Assembly: GCA_004352715.1 (NCBI GenBank)
Contig: SCFE01000010.1
Span: 253,926 to 317,925, forward strand
Direction: 5' to 3'
Length of the DNA: 64,000 bases
From: Hofstenia miamia
Lineage: Eukaryota > Xenacoelomorpha > Acoela
How positions within the stretch are numbered: position 1 is the first letter of the stretch; each line of letters begins with the position of its first letter. A program made the translations under genes and the position numbers. The notes beneath the pieces are model-generated. The model did not search any database and was not told the origin of the DNA. It saw nothing but the letters and a program-made list of their open reading frames with translations. Of this stretch, positions 26,201 through 36,880 are shown one piece after another.

Positions 26201-27097
26201 ACCGAATTGGAAATATTACATGATTTTACTACTGCATACCACCCTCAAGCAAATGGATTAGTGGAACGATTAAACAGAACTCTGATAAAATTGATTAGAG
26301 TTGCGGTATCCCGAGCAGCAGGAAAAAACTGGCGACGAGTAATAGAGGGTGTCGAGTTTTTCTACAATACATCAGTCCACTCGACCACTGGGATAAGTCC
26401 CTTTAAAGCGATGTTCGGTCGTGAAGCTTTAACTTCCCTCTCTATGATGTACCCGAACTATTCTGAAATTACTCTAGAAAGATATGTGAACCAACTATTA
26501 AGTGATATGCAGGAAATTCATTTAACTATCGTTCATAATACTAACCAGTCCTGCATCAGGCAGAAGCGAACATTTAATAAAAAACTATATGGCGAAGCTC
26601 ACCGTCGTGGTGATAAAGTATTCGCGTATTTGCCACGTGTCACAACTGACCACAACCAGGTCAGGAAATTAGCCAACAATTGGCAGGGACCATTCACAAT
26701 AGAGAAAGTGCTCGACCATAACACCTATACACTTAGTAATGGGAGAACTGTACACTTCCAGAGATTAAAACGAGCTATTAAGGACATTGAAAATGTCATC
26801 ATAGATGACAACAACGAATATACTTTAATCGATAATGGTGTTGATGAATACGCCACCTATGACAACTTAACAGAATTTGCTGAGGAAAGCTTAGAGGATA
26901 CTGATTTTGAATCCGAAATAGTCGATAATAGTAGTTCAAGAGTTTTGCCTTCAAGGCGCACTAGATTTAATCAAACTTACGATCCCAATATTTGGGACCT
27001 TAACATTATGTTTAGGAATGAAACCGATAGGGAAGAAACGCGAGTCGCCAGCTCCTCCGTCCCGTCATCGCAGAGTGAGACGAAAGATGGAGGGTAG
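23206..27097 (+). pseudogene. pol: pol of copy 3 (near-complete domain set)
   Basis: About 1300 codons. Protease DTG sits near residue 40. RT has CIDFRKLN and YIDD (near residue 472). RNase H has DCDAS and TDNSALAWL. Integrase has an H-H-C-C zinc region, then D (HVDLEQ), D (SDRGPQ) and E (GLVERLNR), with 35 residues between the last two, and a C-terminal WQGPF...RTVHFQRLKR segment. Two lesions: a 2-bp deletion at about 24345 and TGA at 25304. The TAG at 27095-27097 ends the ORF and overlaps ORF3. This is the only copy with both an uninterrupted integrase core and an intact RNase H Asp. Confidence 0.92.
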
Positions 27098-29966
27098 TCA
27101 CGATGGTTCATCCTCATCCAGGCGCGATGAGGCCCAAAAACGAGGACGATATGAAGGTGCTGAGGAGAACCCTATACCGTGTGGGCGATATGTAGCTCCA
27201 GGCTTAGGTGAGCAGATAGCATCCACACCGTCCTCATCTGGCTACTCCGTGGGGGGATACGTACCTCCATGCATGCGAGCAGAGCTGGCACCATCAACTT
27301 CTAAAACTTTAAAACTTGAAACTTTACGTACCCCTTTTAGTGTAATTCAACCTGTAAATAGATCCCCTAAGAGTGATTCGATAGCCCCCTCAACCTCAGA
27401 CACTTCTGTTACATCCTCAATCAGATCTCAGAAAATGGAAGGATGCAAGAAAAAGATGTCCATCGTTGGTGCAGATACTTTACACCCCTATTTCATAGCT
27501 CCACGTAGAGCGGTACATTACATTCGTGATAACATCTCGGAAGCTACTCAGGATCAATTAAGGTGGACCTACAACACTAAAAAGCTAAGTTGTTCTATTG
27601 ATGTAATACCATTTCTAATTGACGCCGAAAAACGACCACCGATAAATTGTATTATCTGTTATGATTCCAGCATGCTCGAAGAACTCGGCCGTTTATATTG
27701 GCGCAGCACAGTACACGTCTCCTTCGACGAAGATTTCCATATACATAACCTCTGTAAGTTTTTAAATAGCGTCAGTACCATACGTAGTTTTGACTCAGTC
27801 AATATTGATTTCCCAAACTTGTTGATCATCTATTTTTTGAGAGTTCATGAAGTACAAGATGAAAATATTATGGAGCAGATAGAAATTGCGTACCGGATAG
27901 CAAAAGTTGAAGGAATACGTCTAGTTATAGTTCTCCGAGAAGAATATGAAGACCACATCCCCGAAGCGATTGAAAGCTTACATTATAGAATGGAAAATTT
28001 CCTCATTCTCTATAGATCATACTACAGTCAGATTTCAATGCCAAACTCCAACGTACAATCAATTACAAAACTATTACTCACAGATCTTTTGCTATGTGAA
28101 AAAATCCCCTCCCACAAACTTGCTGTGGATAAAAAACTAATAATCAACACCATATTGCAGTCACAAACTTTGGAACTGCTCAACGTAACCACACTACACA
28201 ACATAACAGACATGAGGGTCAGCTTTGCTTTTGCTCAAAGTGTTAAAACTCTGCAAGAAATCCAAGACATCTGGTCAGAAATAAAAGCCACGAAAAACCC
28301 CGAGTCAGACTGGCCCAACATCAACATCGAAAGCCCTAGCTCCCACTACCATACATCAGTCGAAAGAGTGCTACGAGAGATAAAATTCTCATACGAGATT
28401 CAGGACCGAAAGAATTTCAAAACAATGTTGTTCTCAGAAGATAGAGTACCTGATCTTTACGCTAGAGGTGCCATATGGATTTTTTTGATTTATCTAACTA
28501 GAGACCCCCACATAACGTTACCCATCAATCAAACCAAACGGAAAACTCAGTGTCAAACCGCCGATTTAGAGAACAATATTCGAAAGGAAAATTTGTTATG
28601 TATACCACCCCCCTAATTGCAATCTGCCCTTTAGCATGGAAAGTAAAAAATTGGATGATACACAAATGCGTGCCACCTTCATCACCGTGTAAAACTAATC
28701 GAGCAATGGATCACTACGAAAAATATTATGCCCGACTGGTGGGGGCGAGTAGTACAACTGGGAAAATGTCGATCATTCTGATTAGTAATAGATTGGGAAT
28801 TTGTCAGTTGGACATAAATATTTTCTCTGAGACTATGAAAAAATATATGTGGGGAGCCACTGCGGAAACTAAGTTTGCCATCTTTTCTTCAGAGAACGCA
28901 CCTTTAAGCACCAAAAGATTAATTGCCAGGAAACCTGGTTCTACGACGAAGTTTTTGGATCTTATAAGAATGAGAGAAGTGATAGAAAAGAACGAAAAAT
29001 TTTTTGATGGACACCGGATCTCTTATCCAGAGTGTGGATACGGACAATTCGCAGAATCCACCAGACAAGTTAAGAAGGAAGGAAGAATAATTCCTATTAC
29101 CATATTTGACCAGGTTATGAAGACCCCAGAGCAGTTTTTCAGAGAGGAAGAATTGTTGGCTACGTCATCAGTACAATTATCTCCCCATATCCGAGATCTC
29201 ATCGATAAGGTAAATTTAGAGAAATTCGGAGGATCACCTCAACCGACACCTCAATGGTCCATTACTGAGAATGAAAGGATCCTCATGGTAGAACATGACC
29301 CAGCTGATTTTGATACAGGATTGACAATTAACAAGAGAGTATTAGTGGAAAACAGTGAAAAGGATGTTTTGGGCATGATGAAATGGTGTTTAACTGAAAT
29401 GTTTTCGAAAGAAGAGCTGGTCATTCTTCAATCTCCAGGGTGACAAGTAGCTTTGGACGTAGAATGTACCACTGCTCGAGTAAAGATTTCAACCAAGCAA
29501 ATAGAGGAGTTACGCGAATCTGGATTAAGGCATCGATTTTGGGACACAGTTAAGCACGCACAAATCAATTATCCTGTAACCATAGGTACCACCAGTCTAC
29601 AAACTAAGTGTCGATTCGCCGATTTAGAAAATAATATTCGGAAGGAAAATTTGTTATGTATATCACCCCCCTGTGTGGAGACTCCGCTAATACAACCAAA
29701 ATGGCGAGTTAAGAAGAACAAGAAAAAAGTATCAGCTCATTTGCCGGACAAGATGAATTACGTAAGTACTGCATCAGAGGCGAATAAAATGATGAGATCT
29801 GACTAATATAAGTCGGCACGAGGTAAGTTATTAGCTGGCGATAACAAGGAGAGGATTTTTCTAGATGGAAAGTTAACAATCTGCGATATATTCAATAAAG
29901 GAAGTGCTATTAGTGAACAATTGAGGAAGATCCACGATGTCATACGAAATACCGACCCTCGAGTAT
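27087..29966 (+). pseudogene. ORF3 of copy 3 (internal segment replaced; 3' end in gap)
   Basis: The ATG at 27087 lies in AAGATGG context, 11 nt overlapping the pol stop and in the +1 frame relative to pol. The frame is open to 28616. At about 28548-28613 the expected segment is replaced by a copy of a stretch that normally lies about 1.1 kb further on (29605-29670 in this element), creating a stop. Reading resumes to TGA 29441 and TAA 29804-29806, then reaches the gap. Many synonymous-type differences from copies 1, 2 and 4 make it the most diverged ORF3 of the family. Confidence 0.88.
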
Positions 29967-30966
29967 NNNNNNNNNNNNNNNNNNNNNNNNNNNNNNNNNN
30001 NNNNNNNNNNNNNNNNNNNNNNNNNNNNNNNNNNNNNNNNNNNNNNNNNNNNNNNNNNNNNNNNNNNNNNNNNNNNNNNNNNNNNNNNNNNNNNNNNNNN
30101 NNNNNNNNNNNNNNNNNNNNNNNNNNNNNNNNNNNNNNNNNNNNNNNNNNNNNNNNNNNNNNNNNNNNNNNNNNNNNNNNNNNNNNNNNNNNNNNNNNNN
30201 NNNNNNNNNNNNNNNNNNNNNNNNNNNNNNNNNNNNNNNNNNNNNNNNNNNNNNNNNNNNNNNNNNNNNNNNNNNNNNNNNNNNNNNNNNNNNNNNNNNN
30301 NNNNNNNNNNNNNNNNNNNNNNNNNNNNNNNNNNNNNNNNNNNNNNNNNNNNNNNNNNNNNNNNNNNNNNNNNNNNNNNNNNNNNNNNNNNNNNNNNNNN
30401 NNNNNNNNNNNNNNNNNNNNNNNNNNNNNNNNNNNNNNNNNNNNNNNNNNNNNNNNNNNNNNNNNNNNNNNNNNNNNNNNNNNNNNNNNNNNNNNNNNNN
30501 NNNNNNNNNNNNNNNNNNNNNNNNNNNNNNNNNNNNNNNNNNNNNNNNNNNNNNNNNNNNNNNNNNNNNNNNNNNNNNNNNNNNNNNNNNNNNNNNNNNN
30601 NNNNNNNNNNNNNNNNNNNNNNNNNNNNNNNNNNNNNNNNNNNNNNNNNNNNNNNNNNNNNNNNNNNNNNNNNNNNNNNNNNNNNNNNNNNNNNNNNNNN
30701 NNNNNNNNNNNNNNNNNNNNNNNNNNNNNNNNNNNNNNNNNNNNNNNNNNNNNNNNNNNNNNNNNNNNNNNNNNNNNNNNNNNNNNNNNNNNNNNNNNNN
30801 NNNNNNNNNNNNNNNNNNNNNNNNNNNNNNNNNNNNNNNNNNNNNNNNNNNNNNNNNNNNNNNNNNNNNNNNNNNNNNNNNNNNNNNNNNNNNNNNNNNN
30901 NNNNNNNNNNNNNNNNNNNNNNNNNNNNNNNNNNNNNNNNNNNNNNNNNNNNNNNNNNNNNNNNNN
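29967..30966. other. Assembly gap (1000 N)
   Basis: Exactly 1000 N, a conventional placeholder, so the real distance is unknown. It interrupts ORF3 of copy 3; at least the rest of ORF3 and a 3' LTR are expected before unique sequence. Confidence 0.98.
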
Positions 30967-31136
30967 ATTCTTTATCAACTGCTTACAGTAAGTTTCAATG
31001 TATTTATAGTATTTCAAAAGAAGTACCTGTTGATTTAAATTTCAAACTTCTGCCAAGATTGCGGCAATAAAATAACATAAGCTTTGTTTTGTCAAAAGTA
31101 TTTTTATCAACAGATACAATTATCTTTTTATTGACA

Positions 31137-31220
31137 CATATTTTATACTAGGTTGCATTTTAAAAATTAATCTGAAATCATATTTTATACTAGGTTGCAT
31201 TTTAAAAATTAATCTGAAAT
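31137..31220. repeat. 42-bp tandem duplication
   Basis: Two identical 42-bp units beginning CATATTTTATACTAGG at 31137 and 31179, with the first 4 bases repeated again after the second. Confidence 0.9.
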
Positions 31221-33152
31221 CATAGCAACTAATTGATTGTAATATTTTTTAATCAACTCCTTTTTGATCTTAGTCTCTTCTGCGATGTTTGCAGCTTATT
31301 TCTAATTAGTTTTGGATGACACTACACTGGCAACAGCCTGATTATTTTGATCAATTGAAACTTGATACTAGAAAAGGATTAACATGAGTACTACAAGTTG
31401 GTTTTGCTGAAAAATTTCAAGTAATTGAACAGGGTGAAATGGCAAGCTACTAACAATTTTTACAGCCTGTGCATGGTTCATGTCAATGAAAATACCATTT
31501 CCAATTGTGTCAAATTCTCTGGCACATTCAAAGTACTTGTTTTGTGCATATAGAAAAATAATTTTGTCAAAATTATGAAAACAAATTTAATGCCTTCATT
31601 TACAATCCTTAGTGATGATGCAATTGAGCAATTTAAGCAAAAGTACATTTTGAGAATGATGTCACAGTTGAAAGAAGATATTGAATTAAATTGGAAAGGG
31701 AGTTGTGGATGAAATTGGAGGTTTAATAAAATCCACTGCATCAAAACTTGTTTTGTCAAGAGAAAGGTTTTAGGAGAAGCAAAAGATTTTTGTAACTCTT
31801 AAATAAATTGAATGTTCTATTGTCTTCTGCAATTACATTGATGTAGTAAAATCAAAATTTGGCAGCTAGTTAACCCCAAAAATCAAAGATAATTGAGTCC
31901 TACAAAATTAACAAGTTCATTGTTGACATTCTTGACAAGATTGGTTGAAATTTGCATTGAAAACAGCAACAAGGAAATGGCATTTTGCAACATTCTATCA
32001 CATGTTAGATGTTACAACACAAAGTACAATGATGCTGTCCAAAAAAACCACTTCAATTGTGACAAGAAAAAAGCTTCTAAAGAAACTCATTTAAGATTGT
32101 CACCTTACTCATGATTTCAAGATTACATCAGGAGCTAACAAAGCATGCTTACTTGTTACAAACTTCATTGGAATATCCTTGAGATAGGAGTATCAAGAAA
32201 CCTCCCACAAGTACATATTCCAGGAAACAAGAAGAAAGGCAGGTGTAATTTATGTAGTTGTTCAAATGGAAAATGTCATCAATTTGTAAAGCATGCTGTA
32301 ATTTTGGATGCAAGGAGCCCCAAGTAATTACATTTCATTATATGTGATATAGAAAATAATATTTTTTATGTTCTAGTTATGTTTTGTATTTGGGTCAATT
32401 TTGATTTCAAAACCTACTTTGTGTAATATTTATATAACATAGCTCCATTCTAGAATTTTTGTAGTTCATTGGAAAGAAAAATCTGTCCAATGAACAAGCC
32501 TACAAATTACATCTGCCAAAATTGATAGTCATATAGAGTGTGATTATTAGAATACATTTGATCATTAGTTTAACAATTGTAATGAAAAATAATCTGATGA
32601 TGATAGTGACATACACATTGATGTGTATATCTAATGATTCATAGGAACAGATAGTAATAGGAACAATAGTAATAAATAAAACTTATAAGTTTGAAGGTCA
32701 ATTGAGTCTGAGAAAAGATTTTCCAAGACATTGCTGACTCACCCTACTTGCTTAGTGTAGCATCATCCCAAAATAATAGCTGCAACAAAGGAAGGATTAA
32801 CATCAAACGATTATAGTGATTAAATACAATCAAAAATATTATTGTAAAATTTAGTTATGATTCTATTCACTTTGTAAAGATGCAACTAAGCTACAATATT
32901 GTGCAAATTAAGATAAACTTGTTAGCTGATCAAGTAACATTTGACAAATTGCTATGAGCAAAATAACGCTTATGTATGAACAGCCATATTGGCAGAAGAA
33001 TTATTTGAAATTCAAAATCGGCAGGTACTTTAGAAATTTTAAATAAATAGCTTTGAACTTAACTAGAAATTTGATGAACAATAAATTCTTCGGAGTTTAT
33101 TTTATTTTTCATTCTTCACTTATCTGGTTTGATTATTTAATAAAATGTGCAG

Positions 33153-33271
33153 CTAGGCGAGTTGTGTCTAGTAGTGGCTGGATCCCATCACGGGATCGAT
33201 TCGGAGGGTCCTTGTGCCAGTCACGAAACCGCACTTACGTTATGGTTAGGAGTTTTTCGATTCTCGCCTAG
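33153..33271 (+). repeat. Possible tRNA-derived SINE fragment bounded by a 9-bp inverted repeat
   Basis: TGTCTAGTAGTGG (33165 on) resembles a pol III A box. GATCGATTC at 33194-33202 fits the B-box pattern GWTCRANNC exactly, at a tRNA-like distance. CTAGGCGAG (33153-33161) and CTCGCCTAG (33263-33271) are perfect inverted repeats, so a small MITE is the alternative. Confidence 0.35.
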
Positions 33272-35513
33272 TCTGACTATCGATCTACACATGTACGAAA
33301 TAATTAATGCTTGAAACGACTGGATAGTCGAACCCTAGGAATATACATATTCTTAATAGTAGGAGACTTGACTATAATTGACTGAATAAGTGACCTTACA
33401 TGTATCTTTATTAAATGTAAGTTTAGGAAACTGCAATCTTATTAATTAGATTACTAAGCCAATAAGTTTATGGTAATGGCTACCTTAATAATATTTGAAT
33501 GCAGTTAGTATCAATGCCTGGTTGCTTTACTTGAACAAATCAACAAACACTGTACAAAGTTGAGTTTAAGTCAGTTACAACTTGACATGAGTGCATGCAC
33601 TGAACTCAAGTAAGGTACACATAATTAGTTCCAATTGAGCTGAGATGATGCAGTGGATTCAATCATCATTTGTAAAGGAGGGGAACTGTGCTGTGGAGAT
33701 TGGCTTCTGGCAGTGGCCCACAGAAGAACTAAGGAGGAAACGTCACATGGCTCCATCACCTAAACATTGATAATTAATACTCGATTAACGTAACTAGTTA
33801 AGTAAAAAGGAAAAGTTTGGCGATTCGATAACTTAGTAACTCCTCAGCCGCAATTTACTGAGTGCTAATTATCAACAATAATACACAGTGCAAATAAGCC
33901 AGGTGGAGGATGTTACATTAGCTGTGGCTACACAGTTAGTCAAGCAATAAGTAAATTATAATTTGATTTTATGTTTTCCAAAGATATCTTCTATATTCAC
34001 AAATGTGAATATTGGTTTTTTAATGTATATTTGGAGTTCAGTAATACTTGGCTCAGTACTTGATGGATGTTCAAAGATACATTAACTCTTTCTATTATTT
34101 GAAAGAAAATTTAATACTGATATTTTTTGAGTTTTTCTAAAGTTTTGTTAGCAAGACAAATACCTAAAATAAATATTATAATTTTATTAGTTTTTTAGAT
34201 GTACACATATTATTCTAAAAAGTTCATATTTTCATTGCTATCTTTCATTGATACATTTGCCTGAGAAACTCAGATTAGGATGAAATCCAATCAGTACTTT
34301 ATATGTGTTCTCAGTTTATCATTAGCCACTACCCTGCCAAATATTAGCATTATTGTGGTATTGAAACACATTTTTCAAATGTTTGGCATTGCAGTCAATT
34401 TGGTGATATCAGAGCTTATTATGACCTCAGAGCCCCAGAATATTAAATTTTTATTCTCTTAGTATTCAGCCCTATGTAAGCTTCTCAGTTTTGCTGCTTC
34501 TTGGTGATCAATAAAATTGATTTTATGTGGGTAGAGGGGGGGCTGTTGAAGCATCTCTCATTTTTAAAAGTTGAAAAACATGGTTGAGATAGGGTTAAAC
34601 AAAAATGTAATTGGGAGAAATTTTTTTTCTCAAGTTAAATAGGGTTATATGATTTTGCAAGTTCATTAAGTATATGGTTAGTTGAAATGTATTTTCAAGA
34701 ATCTCATTCTTCTTGTTTTAATGGTTTCAGGAAAGTTTTTCCAACAATTCTCTGTGCACTTTCTGAAATATTTCCAAATTTCATTTAGATATTCAATAAA
34801 ATAAGAATGATGTGGAAAACAGCAGTTAAGCAAACAGTGGTTGAAAAGGAAAAAAAAGTTTTCCCTAAGTTTTCAGGCAGAAAGTACGATCTTTGCACAA
34901 CATTTCCTTCAGAAGAGAGAAACTTCTTTCCACTATCTGAACATGCAGCAAAACATGATTGTAATTTTGCAAATATGGCTGACTGATATCTAGCATAGTG
35001 CAATTGACTATTGTAGAATCACTGGGGTGTGATTCTAGTGAACAATAAGAGAATACAGTTCAAACTACTTCTATTTACAAATGCTTTGTTCTTTATATAC
35101 ACTACTATTTATAATATGTACAAATATGACAACAACCAGTCACCAACAAGAAAAGCGTGAGGTCTGGCCAATAAATAGTAACTACTACCAGTGATGCTAC
35201 ACTATATTCAACAACCTGTTTTGCTCAATTCTTTGTTAGATATAATACTGAAGTGCAAATCAATCTTAGTGGTGTACATAAGGCAGGGGATAACACAATC
35301 TATCATTTTTTGGACACTCTGATTCACAGATATCAAGGACTGGTTTAATTAGTGATTCGCATACTTAACATTATTAAGTTTGCTGACTAAGGGAGTTCAA
35401 TGATTATTTTAATTAGTAATTTATGACATTTACTGGCTGATTCATTTTTGTAACATTTACGTGGAGTCTGATTTTTACAATGATTCATATGCATACATAC
35501 TTGACAGTATTAA

Positions 35514-36451
35514 TGTAGAGTCACTCGGGGAAATTTCGTGATTATTATTTAGTTGATTTTATTTTGTTTTGTATTAACGTCAACATGACATCAGCATTAT
35601 TTTATTTTCGTTATTTTGAGCCTAGGTTTACAAAAAGAAGTCATGTCCCCTCGATGGTGCTAAATGTGTTGCTCAAATTGAATTTGATTTGTGAGGGAAA
35701 ATAATAACATGAACAACAAATGATTAACTGTGATTGTAAACTAAGACAGGTAGTTATTTATTGTTGTAACCATGTATAAAATGAGAAACACTGTTGAGAA
35801 ATGTTAATAGATTTTATCTAGCTTCAATTACTGTTTACTTTTCTCTCCGTTACTTTATTTGGTATATTTTTATTATGAAAATAATTGCTTAAGCTCGGCG
35901 ACAATTTGGGAGTGCTTTCTGAAGGCACAGGGCGACACGTAGCTCCTGGCGATCATTAGATCTTCCCAGCCCAAATTGTGGACTCATTAAGTTACGGATA
36001 CGGATACGGCTAAGGAAATAATAAACCTCTCGTTTGATTCAACATGTACATGCACTTATATTTTGATTACACTGTGATGATACCATGCCATTGGCTAGCA
36101 CGAATGTCTGGCAATTACAGACTATTATTTAGTGAGCTGAGAACTAACAATGAAAATGAGATGTTTACTTTACTATGAGATAGAAATTAATAAGTGAGAC
36201 AAATAGGGTAGCACCATGCACTAGTCGAGCACTAAACTGTTTCTAAAGATTCTGCTTCGGCTGGAAGCCATGTTAGTTGGTCATCTTGGAACGAAATACC
36301 TAAAGTATCAAATACTTGGATGAATTACCAATGTTTATATTAGTTTATTTTCTCTTTACCTGTTTCTCCCAGAATCGGGGCTGTCGTTTCTATGTTAAAC
36401 CTTCTGCAGAGTCAATTAGTTTCTAGTATAATTACAGCCCACGATTCTACA
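35514..36451 (+). repeat. 5' LTR of copy 4
   Basis: 938 bp, TGTAGA...TCTACA. TATA at 35775-35781, AATAAA at 36020-36025, and the CRE position reads TGACATCA (35586-35593). It differs from its 3' partner at roughly a dozen positions in the first 190 bp. Confidence 0.95.
35775..35781 (+). promoter_or_regulatory. TATA box in 5' LTR of copy 4
   Basis: TATAAAA. The polyadenylation hexamer lies about 245 bp downstream, consistent with an R region between them. Confidence 0.6.
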
Positions 36452-36469
36452 TGGCGACCATGACAGGAC
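36452..36469 (+). other. Primer binding site, copy 4
   Basis: TGGCGACCATGACAGGAC, adjacent to the LTR, tRNA-Arg-like. Confidence 0.72.
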
Positions 36470-36880
36470 GCTGACGTGATAACAACATCTTCTCGGTTGT
36501 CTCTTTTGATGGTTTGGATTTGGTTTTTGGTTTAGTTTTGGTGTTTGTCAGCTGGGATAGTTGTTTCCCCTGATGGCAATTGGATTTCAGTGCAAATCTA
36601 CCAACTGATGTACATGGATCCTTCTTCTCTCCATTGGGAGGGCAATCACGATTTTTCTTTTAAGTGTTCTGCTTGGTGTAAGTTTGTGTTTTACCTGTTA
36701 CAATTCTGTTTTTGTCTCAGTGCTTTATGTGTTGGATTTATTACCAATTGCTGCCGTAATCCCACATTTGGGTTTGGATTCTGTGATTTTTATGAGCTGT
36801 GTGTTTCTTCTGTGGTTGGGAAGTGCTCCCAAGTGTCCGTTATAATAGTTGTTATTTCTTGTTACTTTTCTTGTAGATTA

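Larger units (their letters stand above)
20088..29966 (+). mobile_element. F1 LTR retrotransposon copy 3 (cut by the assembly gap)
   Basis: The best-preserved pol of the four: DTG, YIDD, DCDAS/TDNS and D-D35E are all readable. A 2-bp deletion in RT and a TGA after RNase H break it. The last fifth of ORF3 and the 3' LTR fall in the N gap. Confidence 0.93.
30967..35513. other. AT-rich unique region without a recognisable gene
   Basis: Only short ORFs, none with a family resemblance I would defend. It contains a 42-bp tandem duplication (31137-31220) and a SINE-like segment (33153-33271). It ends abruptly at the TGTAGAG of copy 4. Confidence 0.6.

Noticed and set aside
31137-31220. CRISPR-like repeat
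   Set aside because: Only two directly adjacent units with no spacer, in an animal genome.
31893-32327. Short ORFs with Cys/His (RCNLCSCSNGKCHQF) as a piggyBac-type zinc tail
   Set aside because: Too short and no catalytic domain nearby; not separable from chance.
33165-33260. A functional tRNA gene
   Set aside because: Box-like motifs exist, but no cloverleaf with acceptor and anticodon stems could be drawn.
36545-36880. N-terminal extension of Gag upstream of MDSN in copy 4
   Set aside because: No ATG at its start, not open in the other copies, and equivalent to untranslated leader there.
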